From: Toxorhynchites rutilus septentrionalis
Lineage: Eukaryota > Arthropoda > Insecta > Diptera > Culicidae
DNA length: 64,000 nt
Direction: 5' to 3'
Assembly: GCF_029784135.1 (NCBI RefSeq)
Contig: NC_073745.1
Coordinates: forward strand, 103,558,125 to 103,622,124
Part shown: one piece after another, positions 23,231-34,505 of the stretch
Layout: each line of letters opens with the position of its first letter
Numbering within the stretch: the stretch's first letter is position 1
Translations under genes and position numbers: made by a program
Notes under the pieces: generated by a model
The model's database searches: none
The model's input: the letters and a program-made list of their open reading frames with translations, nothing else
Told to the model about the DNA's origin: nothing

Positions 23231-24575
23231 CTATATATAATACTAAAAAATATAGTTTGGTGTTAATTTCCCCTGCAACTAAAAAACTGATTACTAGAAA
23301 CTAATTGACGTTAACGTTTTATTACCTTGTAAAGTCTAGATACAATACCAACAGAGGGTATTTAAAAAAATAAAAATAGCTTTTTATGGGGTGTGTTCAA
23401 AACTGAAAAAAAAATATTCAGAAATGATATTTTTATGTTGTTTTTCAAGCGTACCTACATTATTTAGTCGTATAATTATTGTATCATTCAATTTATTCTG
23501 ATGAGAATGCTTTAAAATATTTCAACTGATGCTCTTCTTACATTTTAATTTTTTTTATTCAATGTTCAGTTTCTATGGCGAAGCTTCATTCGTAAATTAC
23601 ACATTTGCCATCATTGGTGGAATACGATCATAAATGTTGTTATGAATAGCACAGCAAGTTATGATTACAATACATATGGATTTATTTCGATAATGCATTA
23701 TACATAAACCGATACAAAATGCATTATAATATCTATCCACAGCGTCTATATGTATATTTTATTCAATTTCAGTTTGTAATTTCTATCCCATTCGCTGTGT
23801 TTATCATGACATTAATAACATTATATACGAACCTCCCACCTTATATATGATGTCTCCCACCCTTTTAGAGACATCTTAACATTATGTTCAATTTTTAGAG
23901 CGTAAACTATCTGTCAATTTTTTCACTGTTTACATTTTCTTGCCACAAATCGTTGCCACTTTTTTCTCTCAAGTTCCACTTCTCTTCTCTGATAGAGGGC
24001 CGATTCCGGACCACTTTTTCTGTCAAACTCGGACCACTTGCAACTCGACTCCTCATTGGTTGATGAGAAAAACAGTTGACAAAGATAAATATACTAAAAT
24101 GGGATTTCCAACATTTTCACAGTGTTGCCAAATATATTCAAAATTGACTAATAGTTGCATTCATATTTCAATTTAGCGAAAATTTCTTCTCTCTCGCTGT
24201 GAAATAAAGAGGATTGAATTTCGGAAAAAGTGTTTCCATCGTTGCGTTTTCAACAGTATCATCAAGTGGCGAAAGCGATTTTGAATCAGGATACCATAAG
24301 AAAGTTGACGTATTATCAGATTACGAATGTTAATGGTTGTAAATAAAATGTTTGAAAATGTTCGCATGTGTATTTTGAAAATTATGATAAGGACTACATG
24401 AAAAAAATTACCAGTGATTTCGCGAATACTACTTTTCAAAGCTACTCGTGAGGTTTTGAACCAATTTTTTTTCGGTCCCTATTTCTCGCACAAAAACAGT
24501 TTGCCTGTATGTTGATTATTTCAGGGGTATGACTAAAACGTCAAATCCCTCATATTGCCAATGTTCCAGGGGATA
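23231..24575. other. AT-rich intergenic DNA
   Basis: There is no gene that I can support. Short frames such as the one at 23940..24176 have no recognisable domain and no conserved neighbour. A stretch at 23820..23960 contains repeated CCTCCCACCTTATAT-like units. Confidence 0.5.
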
Positions 24576-24761
24576 GGCTGATGTCACATTAGGCGGATTT
24601 GCCGCCGCGGATTCCGCGACAGTTTTTTTCTCGATATAAATTCGCTTTCAAAACTGCCCCGCTCTGTGTGTCATGGCTCATTCACAATACACTGTAGATC
24701 ATCCGCTGCGGTTTTACTCGCGGAATCCGCGGCGGCGAATCCGCCTAATGTGACACCAGCC
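24576..24761. mobile_element. 186-bp GC-rich MITE with ATA target duplication
   Basis: Inverted termini of more than 40 nt (GGCTGATGTCACATTAGGCG at the left, its near-complement at the right) enclose a short centre. ATA flanks it at 24573..24575 and 24762..24764. A 3-bp duplication and a GGC start fit PIF/Harbinger-type MITEs (inference). A truncated copy lies at 1257..1400. It sits exactly at the edge of arm B; arm A has only a single ATA there. Confidence 0.8.
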
Positions 24762-24928
24762 ATAGTAACTTCAAGCAAAAAAGTGGGACCGATTCGAGAT
24801 TGCTTTTATGTAAACAGTGAACATTTTTTACACTCTAAAAATTGAACCGACTTGCACTGACAACTGAATGATATTGTCAATTTGTGCGAGATGCCTCAAA
24901 ACAGCTGGGAATAAATATTGTTTATATA

Positions 24929-25166
24929 CAGTAAGTTACATTTAATGCGACGTTTCGATTATTGGACAGACCTGTAATGTGACACGTTTAATTGGACATT
25001 TTTGTAAACATCGAGTTCGGGGTCCACATTATGGCGCCACATTAAAGTTGCCACCAGACGTAGACACTGTACCACTCACATCGTCAATGTTCAATTACAG
25101 GCCAACATCGCCTCCAAAGCGACACTGAGTAGTGCCTCGGCATGTCGTATTAAATTTAAATTACTG
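24929..25166. mobile_element. TA-type MITE in arm B
   Basis: It begins CAGTAAGTTACATTTAATGC and ends AAATTTAAATTACTG with TA on both sides. It is the counterpart of 7788..8025. Confidence 0.75.
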
Positions 25167-25733
25167 TATTATATTGTTAACAATGTTCGCATCATAAGCA
25201 ACGAGCACACTTATTTTCCACTTGCAACAGTATTCACGATGATTGGATGGATGAACATACGACTTATACATGCACCTAGTACAACTATTGTCATGTGTAT
25301 ATACGATTTACTACAGACAACTAAAAAACGAATGGCGGAAAACGTTCTTGTTAATTATAATAATTATTATAGATTTTTGTAAATACATGTATGTTTGGAA
25401 TATTACGTTAAAAATTATTGTTAAGTCCAAATATAGCCGATTTCAATAAAAGTGAAAGTTAAAGTTGCTTTTTTTATTTTTAACTTTTAAGAATGAAAGA
25501 TTATCTGTTTGCCGGTCTTTTGCGTTCTGATAAACATAGTGACAAAAATAAATTAGTTAAACTTCGTCATTCAATTGCACTTAACTCAAAACTGTAAACA
25601 TAAGATTATGATCTTGACAAACCAAGCTGCCAAGTATGCCAACCCAGCAAACATTAAATCGTATAACTATCGTATATAGAGTATCGAATATCTGATATTT
25701 TGAGTGGTATATGATGCGCCCAAATAGCATATA

Positions 25734-25997
25734 CAGTAAGCTACCTCTAATCGTCGACATACCGAGACACTACTCAGTGTCGTATTAGAGGTGATTGGCC
25801 TGTAATTGGACATTCACGATGATAGTGGTACAATGTCGACATCAGTGTCAGGTGTCGACTTTCAATCTGGGGCCATACTTTGGGTACCAAACTCGATGTT
25901 TACAAAATATCCAATTAGAGATGAAAATGTCATATTATTTGTGTCCCATTAAAGGTCTGTCCAATTATGTAACTAAATAATTAGAGGTAACTTACTG
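25734..25997. mobile_element. TA-type MITE in arm B, second copy
   Basis: It begins CAGTAAGCTACCTCTAAT, ends TTAGAGGTAACTTACTG and is flanked by TA on both sides. It is the counterpart of 6963..7220. Confidence 0.75.
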
Positions 25998-28371
25998 TAC
26001 ATGCAAGGTTATTAGGCAATACCTAATAGCATAATAAGTCTGTTGTCATACGAATATACGATTCATCACTGCCATAAAAAAAAATGGCGGAAAATATTAA
26101 AGTAAAATGTTCGGCCCGGGGAATCACCATTTTTGTATGTATATAGAGCCTTTATGAACATTTATGTTTGTACAAATAGGAATTAATCAACTGACTTTTA
26201 GGGATATAAATATTTGATATGAGTGGTGGCGACGGTTATAAAATTGCTCCGATGGGATTTGAACTCCGGTTGTTTGGATTATCAAGCCGCAGCTATCTCG
26301 TACGGCTATCTGAAATGTGATTTTAGGGCAATTAAAGCTCTTACATATGATATGAAAGAGTTGCAATCGGATACGTCATTCCTGATTGTTTATTGTGCTT
26401 TAGTGGAAATATCGCAAAATGTATATAGAAATGTTTAAATAAAGTTCAGTACTACATGTTTCAAGTAATCAAATAACATGAAGTAAAAAACTTCATTCAT
26501 ATTTTAACAATTTAAAACCTGCCCAGCAAACATTAAATCGTAAAAAAATCGAGGGGTTGTATCCGAGACACGACCGCTTAGAACGTAGGACTACGCAATC
26601 TTTTTTCTTTTGAAATTTGATGGTTTATCATTTCGAATATTATTTGCGAATACGTCGAAATTTAATAAATAACTCTTAAGTAAAAAGTTCCGGAGACCCT
26701 GAAAAGGTTTGATGACTTGCGTAGTTTTGTAGAATCATTTCGAGAAGCAACGATCATTTTTTACCTTTGCAGGAACAATACACTAAATGATCATATGTCG
26801 CAATTTGTTTCTTTATACCAATGCATGCATTGAACTAGATATTACCAAGTGGCATCTTCCGCGCATCGCCATCAAAGACGAATGAACTGAACTGAGTTTA
26901 AAGTGTCTATAATTAAAAAAAAGAAGAAGTGCATCGTCATTCAACAAGCATCAAACACGCGTCTAACAGATGCACACAGTTGCAGTGCTAAAAATGAAAC
27001 ATCGCGAGAATGACCGTTTATGAAAAATCGTTTCTCGACTCTCGGTCAAAACCGTCAAGAAAGTTTATCTAAGTTTCTATGTTTCGCGCAACGAAAACAA
27101 GCAACACACAAAAAAAATCAAACATCGATGTTTAGAAGTGACCTATAATCATTTGCACTTTTCTCTTTTTTAGCCTTCTTTGCCATGACTTGGATGGTTG
27201 TGTTAATTGCAATGCCAGTAGCACTTCAAGTGAAATATTCGCTAGCGTTCACAGCTCGAGGAGAAACATTGAACACAAAACGAGCAGAATAAGCGACCTT
27301 TATTGTTTCGGGCACAGAAAGATTCTAAGAATTTTCCTCAGAGGAGATGCAATACTTATACGCTAGGGACAGCTTACTTATTATGCAAGGGTGGAGTTTA
27401 CTTCGCAAATTTTCTCTTTCTGCTATCCCCCTTCGTTGTTTCTAATCTAGCGGCTGCATAAGATATCCGTTATTGACAGCTCTGTTCGGGAAAGCACACA
27501 AATGAACAGAACAAATGTATGGGAAAATGGGAATGCTTCCAATTTTCATCAATTTAAACCATATACAGACTATGGGATTGTAATGTATAGCATATCATAC
27601 AAAAAAAATATCTATATATATTTCCAATTTGATTGGTATGCAAATCGTTTAAATCCGTTCGTAGAAAAAATAGTGATTAACGTTAACTTTATTTCATAAA
27701 AACGTGACCTGTTTTCTGATTTGGAACCCTTAATGTAGGCCGTAGTCCTACGTCAAAAATCTTAAATTGGAGGCGATAAACATACATCCAAGACACATTA
27801 CTTGTATGATGTGTATAACTGGTATATGCATATGAAATTGGAGGCCATTTACATGTATATATACCTCATGTAATATAAACGATAATTATACAATTTAAGT
27901 TTTTCTAGGATGTATGTATATCGTCTCCACGTTTGCATGTATGGGCTGGCAGGCGCATCATATACATGCAATTTATATTAGTCATACTTGTATGTTTGTG
28001 AATATAATCCTCAAAAAAAATGATTACACTAAACCTTCGTTTCAAACAACTTATACAGTAACCAAATCACGCAATAAACATCGAGAATGGCTGGGAATCT
28101 CTTATCAATATTTGTTCAAACTTAAAAAGGTGCTTAACTCCAGTTTTGTTGACATCTTCTATGCATTCAATTAAATCGTACAATAAATCGTATATAAACA
28201 TAAACATTCCCACCTTCATCCTTCATTAAACACCTCGTAGTAGAAAGCTGTCAGTATGCATACACTCTCCTACGAAACATAGTGGAAAAAAATATATTCG
28301 TCGATGTAAACAAGCGGTGAAAAAGGAGACACTTTTCGACGAGTGATTTGTATGAAGTTCCACTGCCGTGA

Positions 28372-28977
28372 ATGTACCCAATATTGCTGCGGTTTACTGA
28401 CATTTTGGTTCTGACAATTACTGTTGTTTACAACACGGTCCGGTTATATAGTTAAATAGTGGCTAACTTTAAACTCCATGTTGAATCTGAACACCTCCAT
28501 GTGAAACCGAAATATGAAAATCGCTTATGCAGTTAGAAATAAAGCAGCGCAATTTCCGCGATTTCAACAATTTCAATCCTCGCAAATGGTATGTTGGTAA
28601 ACAAATGACGCCATATTGATTTTAACTTTGGGTAGCCTATATCAAGGGATTGCTAAGATGGCCGCCTTTTTGTAGCCAGCATAGAAAAAAATAGAAACCA
28701 TAGCATGAAAATCATAACCTAAAATTAATAATGAGGTGCTCCGATTTTCCATCAGTGATTTTGATTGCAAATCGCCAAGAAAGCTTCAGGAAAGGTATCC
28801 AAACATCGTTTGCCAAAGGAAACTATACAACTTAATCAAATATTAACATATATGACTCCAAACATTAAACAATACGTGAGCCCTAAGCGCGAGCCCTGTT
28901 TTATGCTGCCTACGCTCAATTTGCATTGGTAGATATAGGGTTGCCAGAGCCCCGGCCTATATTCAATTGATGTCTAA
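28372..28977. other. Unclassified 0.6 kb intergenic stretch
   Basis: I see neither a coding frame, a repeat shared with the rest of the window, nor an RNA gene. Confidence 0.5.
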
Positions 28978-30443
28978 GGCCGTCTACACATTAGGCAACA
29001 GCAACCCGATCTATGTTGGCGATGTCAATCGCATCGCCAACTCAGCTCTGCACATTGAGACAACTCAAACGCGATGAATTCGTTAAGTTTTTATCCGTCA
29101 TCATAAACTGCCTAATCGCTGGCAGAGATGCCATTTATTTAACTGCCGAAAAAATCATACGGAGAGCAAATTATGAAAAATTGGTTTGAAAAAAACTACT
29201 TTACTTGGGATTTTTCTTGACACCAGGCAAAGAAAAAATAAATAAAAACGTAATTTCACAAATCATCGAATCAAATTGAATGCATACGCGGCTTCTTAAA
29301 ACTACAATAGAATCAAAAGAGCACATTTGAAATACAATTTACACTATAGCAGAAAAAAAATCTGCTTATCTGGCATTCCTGGATGTACTTTTTTTCGAAG
29401 GTGTTTCATCTCATATATCAAACAATAATACCATTTTTATTTAAAAAATGTACCGTTGTGTTAATATTCCTTCGTGTGTACAATAGATTTCAGAATTTCT
29501 TTTGGGTTCTGCTTTTTTTCTAAATTCTAAATATTTCTAAAAAATGGATGTATATATTTATTTTTCATTGGAGTAATACCACAAACCAGCAAACAATATT
29601 TACAAACATAAAAAAATCATTGAAATAGGAATACAGCCGAAAGGAATTATATAAAGAAAACAGAAAAATTTTCAACAATTCTTCTAAAGAATGATTTATG
29701 TATACACTAACGCTAAATATGAAAAATTCTCCCAGGGGTCACATATTCGCAGACCGCACCTTCGCACATGGTACAATCGAGAATCAGGGAAGATAACGGT
29801 TTCCCGGGAAATCTGACCAGAATTATCCAATCTTAGGCTATCTGTTGGTATTTGTTGAATCATTATTATAACCGACGGCATCAAGCTAAAGGTGACATAT
29901 TTACCTAACATATTTATTTCGGCTCGCTGATAACAACAGACTGCAACAATTGCTGTTAACTTGGAAAAAACACATCCAGCGGATTCTGTGCTTCTTGCTC
30001 AATCTCCAATATTATACGCATCCTTGACCAATTCAGCACTCTTCCCGGACGGTATATCAAGAGAACTTGCACATTGATGGCATTTCCTAACGTCAAACGA
30101 ATATATATTATATATAAACTAAACCAAAGTAGCAAAATACTTACATCTCGTTCGTTCATAGAAACAGATGCGCCAATATTGTAAACACTGTTTTGCATCA
30201 CCACTGACAGATATTGAAATTCAATGAACGCAGAAATCAAAACGTCAACAGCAATTGAACGAAAAGGTTGCTGACACAAATCGCGCGCGACTCGACATGC
30301 TGAGTTGAATCGAAAAAGTTGGTCCGACCAAAGTTGCCAGTTGCCTAGTGTGTATGCTCCCATTTGATTACACATGTTCTCAATATTTTTGACAGATTCC
30401 TTAAGTTGCTTTCCAACTCAGGTTGCCTAGTGTGTAGATGGCC
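28978..30443. mobile_element. 1.47 kb DNA element, GGCCRTCTACACAYTAGGC termini, TAA target duplication
   Basis: The first 22 nt and the last 22 nt are inverted repeats with two mismatches. TAA flanks the element at 28975..28977 and 30444..30446. The TAA duplication and GGC terminus are characteristic of PIF/Harbinger elements. Two minus-strand frames lie inside (29956..30375, 139 codons; 29696..29911, 71 codons) in which I recognise no nuclease or MADF domain, so I treat it as non-autonomous. The left part is shared with 19384..19710. It ends 248 nt before the Nuf2 start codon. Confidence 0.75.
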
Positions 30444-30491
30444 TAACCCCTGATTATTTGCCGGCGCGTATGAGTGTTTAGTACTAAGATA

Positions 30492-30537
30492 TAAAATTTA
30501 GAACAAAAATATATACATATTTTTGTTCTAAATTTTA
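30492..30537. promoter_or_regulatory. Perfect 21-bp inverted repeat upstream of Nuf2
   Basis: TAAAATTTAGAACAAAAATA plus one base (30492..30512) pairs perfectly with 30517..30537 across a 4-nt ATAC loop. It lies about 155 nt upstream of the Nuf2 ATG. It could be a MITE remnant, or a hairpin in the promoter or 5' UTR; only the symmetry is certain. Confidence 0.5.
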
Positions 30538-30691
30538 ATAGTAATTGAATCAAAACAAATCCAACGGTCAGCATCGTATGCATCAGCTTAGCTCAAAGAA
30601 ATTCTGTTGTAATTAGTTTCAATGGTTTCTAGTATTAAGACCATTAAGAAGAACACATTTAAAAAAAATCGCACCTTGTTAGCCCGACAGT

Positions 30692-32256
30692 ATGGCAAAT
30701 ACTGCATTTGTGGAGGATTGGAACAGTATTATTCCATACAAAATCAAGGCAGCGGATCTGGAACACCCAACGGAATCATTTGTTTTCAGATGTATTATAA
30801 GCTTCCTGAAGATGTTGAAGTATAATGTGACCGAATTCGAAAATGTTGGTAACGTTGTGATTGCACAAAGAAATATTTGGACACAATGTGTATAATTTCC
30901 AGATGTACAACGAACCGAAGGAGGGTCTGATGTTGAAAAGGAAACAGCTGGCAGCGCACATCAACCACTCATACCAACTCTGCCTTGGTTCTAAGTCGAG
31001 CAGTTTCTTTTATGTGGATTTAATTAAACCATGTATGTGTGCCGTAAACTATCCTGATAATTTGCAATTAACTAGTTGAATTTTCAGCGCCTAAAAAGAC
31101 CATCCATGTTCTCAATATACTTCTGAATTACTTATTCTACGTTAACATGGTTCGAGATGAAACAGTCGAGCGAGCTACGCGATGTACGGAAAAGTACCAG
31201 GAACTGTCTGCCAAGCTCAACCAACAGCAGCGTGAAATGGAAACGCATAAGATAAAAGTTCATAATGTATGTATCATTTATGTTTAAAGCAAAACCCTCC
31301 ATACATTCAAAACTTCACAGATTGAAGAAAACATCATGGAAATGAACAAGCAGTTGCCACAGCTACAGAACGAGAACAAAGCATTGCGGACCAAGAAAAC
31401 ACAGCTCAAGGAGAGGATGGCTACAATCAAGACCGCGAAGAGTGAATTCGCTGGAAAAATCTCCAAACTGAAAACAAAATATGCGAAAATAAAGGAACAA
31501 CGAGTGGAGGACAAGGAAGCGGCTGCCTTGATAGAGTAGGTATGAGATCTAGTTCAAAGCACCGATAAAGCTAATGAAACGATTATCTCGCAGGAAGAAC
31601 AAAGCTCTGGAGACAGAGATAGCGGAGTGTGAAAAGCAGGAGAAGGACTTGCAATTAACCAACTCCCAGTATTCGACTTTGATCAGTCGTATCAAACCAT
31701 GTCTACATATTGCGGAGGAAATCCTCCAGAATCCAATAGACAATTCGCTGAGGTTAGTGCACGTTGAATTGGCAATGTTCGATATTCGATGTCAATAATT
31801 TCGCATTTATCACGCAGAGTCTTGGAGAATCAAGTTGATGAACTTAGATTGAAACACAGCAAACTAGAACAAGATCAGGCCAAAAAAGTCGCAATGTGGG
31901 ACGCATTAAAGATAAATTGTGAATCTGTAAGGGCCTATATGGATGAAAAAAGCAAGGAACTTGCTGCTAGACAGAAGGCACTGAGAAAGAATGAGCGTCA
32001 AACAATAAGGTAATTTTCATTTCAATAATGATAGCCGATACCAGAGTGCTAATAGTATACATATTTTCATTATTATAGTAAATTTAAAACAAGACAGTCT
32101 GAGCTTGATGAGTTACAAGAGAAAAATGGCGTATATTTGGACCAGATCGAAATCCTGAAGGAGGAAATTTTGTTGGTGATGCAAATAGCAGATGAGACAA
32201 TGGCCTTTTTAATGCGAGACCCCATCAGAATAAGTAATGATTTACCACGCGACTAG
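30692..32256 (+). CDS. Nuf2: Kinetochore protein Nuf2 (NDC80 complex)
   Basis: Nuf2 pairs with Ndc80 to bind spindle microtubules at kinetochores. The model has seven exons: 30692..30844, 30903..31032, 31088..31266, 31321..31535, 31594..31752, 31818..32009 and 32079..32256. They sum to 1,206 nt (401 residues plus stop). All introns are 54 to 69 nt with GT..AG ends. The first donor is ambiguous: GTTGGT at 30845, or GTTGTG two codons later, both in phase. The N-terminal third resembles the Nuf2 calponin-homology domain (FVFRCIISFLKML, then the hallmark PKKTIHVLNILLNYLFYVNM, residues about 97 to 116). From about residue 120 the rest is charged heptad-like coiled coil with few prolines or glycines. 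Vertebrate Nuf2 is somewhat longer (about 460). The start ATG at 30692 is the first in frame. Its 3' end abuts a nest of retroelement debris. Confidence 0.85.
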
Positions 32257-32439
32257 GGGTTGATTGTTCATTTATACTGAGTTTTTATTATTATTGGAAG
32301 GTCTAGTTTGTTACATGTTATTTATGATGCAAATCAATATTAATAAAAGAGCAATGTATCAGAACTGAACAAATCACGCGTCGCACCCCAACGCTTGTTG
32401 TCTCATTCGGGTCAGTTTCCAAACTTGTTACAGTGGGAC

Positions 32440-32650
32440 ATGGAGAAACCGGAGGAGTGGAAAGGAGGGGCGATCTGTCCCATTTATAAAAAGATGACAA
32501 GCTGTGTGAACTACGATTCTGAATGGTGCCTATAAAAATCTTTCCCAGATCCTCTTTCGCCGTCTATTGCATATTGTATAGTAAGCATATTTGGAATGTC
32601 AGGGTGTGAACCGTTCTCCTTTCAGTATGACAGAGACGGGTTGAACTGTC
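32440..32650 (+). pseudogene. Non-LTR reverse transcriptase remnant
   Basis: A short readable stretch resembles the early reverse-transcriptase motif of non-LTR elements (EEWKGGAICPIYKK, 32449 onward). It continues in broken frames with SQILFRRLL-like residues and QYDRDG. It is heavily decayed by stops and frameshifts. It may come from the same family as the RNase H fragment at 32853..33990, although the target-site geometry suggests separate insertions. Confidence 0.55.
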
Positions 32651-32852
32651 TCAAGTTATGATGGAGAGAAGTGAGCGTGATAACTGACTTTCCAGTCTGG
32701 TAACCAGTGCACAATGGTCCAGGAGATGCATTTAAGTGGAAATTACCATTTAGAGCTCGACAGTTATTCTCTGAACAAAAACTACTTAGACAAAGTTGTT
32801 ACATATAAATAGAGCGCTCATTTTTATGTTATCAAAACTAGGGTGACCAAAA

Positions 32853-33990
32853 CAAAAATTTATGTAGCTATGGGGAACTGGCCAACAGTTTTCCAGGCAG
32901 AAGTAGCTGCAATAATAGAATGTATAAATGTCTGCCTTACAAGAAATTAAAGACATGCTAACATTTGCATCTAGACGGCGCCAGTGGTTGTATGGTTAGC
33001 GTAACAGCCTCACAATCCGATCGGCCTGGGTTCAATCCCAGCTGGCGTCGTTGGGATTTTCTGAGGCGAAAAATCTCTGGTTACGTCTTCCTTCGGAGCG
33101 GAAGTAAAAGAAGTTGGCCCGGCTCATGAGTTGTTGAGTCTGATAGGTAGGAACAGGTGGAGTCGCCTCCCTGATGTCGGTGATTGGCACTAAAAGTGGC
33201 GGAAATAGGCCGACGAAAAATAAGCGAAGATAAAAAAAAAAAAAAAAAACATTTGCATCTTCTCAGACAGTCGAGCAGCACTTAAAGCCCTCAATGCTTT
33301 CAAGTGCTATTCAAAAATTGTCTGGAAATGCATTTGCCTTTTACGACAACTGTGTCAAAGAAGTTCGGTACAACTGTACTGGATTCCTGGCCATTGCGGC
33401 TTAAGCTCACCCTTCACTGGTCCAGAACCATTCTGTGGAATTTCTGAATGTGTGTTGAAGAGTGAGCTGAAGAAATGGGAAGACCGGGAAGTAATGGCCA
33501 ACTGGATGGCTGTACAACTTAACCAGTCAAAAAAATTTATCATGCCGAGTATTAAAATTACTCAACAATTGCTGAGTCTTAATAAGAAAGACTTCAGCAC
33601 ATTCACTGGTCTTATTACAGGACACTGTCCGAGTAAATACCATCTCAAAAACATAGGTTTAGTGCAAGATGATATTTGTCGCTTTTGTAATGCCGAAAGC
33701 GAAGCCTTGGAACATTTGCTCTGCAAATGCGGAGCACTAACAAGACGCAGACTTCAACACCTTGATAAGGCTATTCTGGAGCCCAAGGAAGTTTGGTCTG
33801 TGTCGCCGATCAGGACTGTAAATTTTATCAAACAGATTATTCCTGATTGGCACCTATCTCGCTATATCTTTCAGTCTACTTCTTCATCAATAAGCAGTAG
33901 ATAATCTCGAAGCGTAGTATAAAAAATGGGGCATACCACAATAGTTCAAAATAATGGACGCAGTGGTTCACACCCAACAAGGGAAAAAAA
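32853..33990 (+). pseudogene. 5'-truncated non-LTR element: RNase H and C-terminal region
   Basis: GGTGACCAAAA flanks the fragment at 32842..32852 and 33991..34001, and the 3' end has an A run, as after target-primed insertion. Readable residues include FQAEVAAI and LYWIPGHCG of RNase H. A 150-codon frame (33452..33904) carries the C-terminal zinc-like motif CRFCNAESEALEHLLCKC and CPSKYHLKNIGL. The frame is disrupted by the nested SINE and an indel near 33400. Clade assignment (Loa or Outcast type) would need a search. Confidence 0.75.
32973..33248 (+). mobile_element. tRNA-derived SINE with 12-bp target duplication and poly(A)
   Basis: It has an A-box-like GTTGTATGGTTAGCGTAAC and a B box (GGGTTCAATCCC) in the first 75 nt, then a body of about 180 nt and a run of about 18 A. 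ACATTTGCATCT flanks it at 32961..32972 and 33249..33260. It interrupts the RNase H region of the fragment 32853..33990 and is therefore younger. It differs from the SINE at 15841. Confidence 0.85.
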
Positions 33991-34104
33991 GGTGACCAAA
34001 ATTGTCGATTAAATAAAAAAATATAACTTTCCTTTCTTTATGGATAGAGGTAAACATAGTTCGACAATATAGAAAAAAAAACTTTGTTCTACAAAGATAT
34101 CTCA

Positions 34105-34505
34105 TTCGTCTTCCTAAGCTCGAAGCCGCCGGACGGTTTTATATCGTTATCGTCCATCGTTGAAGTGATACCGTTATTTTCGTGGCTGGTGAAGTGAGTG
34201 TTGGACACTAACGGGATTCCCTATGAATTCATTGAAGCAGACACAACAAGCGAGAGGAAGAAACGCTGCACGCGAGCGCTGAGTGCTGGTGTGTTATCGC
34301 CGTAGCACCGTCTTCGACATCATCACCGCGTGGTGCGATACACGGGTTCAGCTGTACCGAACGATCAACACGCAGCACCGTTATAAATAATCCGCACTGG
34401 TGTGCATAATAAGTATACTCAAATTAATAGGTTAAGGTTATTAGGTTAAGGAATTATAAAAAAAAATTGCAAAAATTATAAGAAAGTGTACATCTGCCAT
34501 TTTAA
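34105..34505 (+). promoter_or_regulatory. 5' UTR / probable internal promoter of the MosquI-like element
   Basis: I-type elements carry a downstream RNA polymerase II promoter in the first nucleotides. Here the region begins TTCGTCTTCCTAAGCTCGAAG and is GC-richer than its flanks. No motif can be assigned with confidence. Confidence 0.45.

Larger units (their letters stand above)
24762..28371 (-). repeat. Arm B of the large inverted duplication (partner 3975..8192)
   Basis: It matches arm A in reverse complement from ATAGTAACTTCAAGC at the left to CACTGCCGTGA at the right. It holds the same two CAGTAAG-ended MITEs and the same inner repeats, and lacks the insert of about 0.85 kb found in arm A. 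The space between the arms is 16.6 kb and contains all of Cap-D3. No gene is recognised in it. Confidence 0.8.

Noticed and set aside
29956..30375. 139-codon gene inside the TAA-flanked element
   Set aside because: No recognisable transposase or other domain; kept only as an unassigned frame within the element.
32440..33990. A single continuous non-LTR element
   Set aside because: Duplications of GGTGACCAAAA bound only 32853..33990, and DNA-element sequence lies between it and the reverse-transcriptase remnant.
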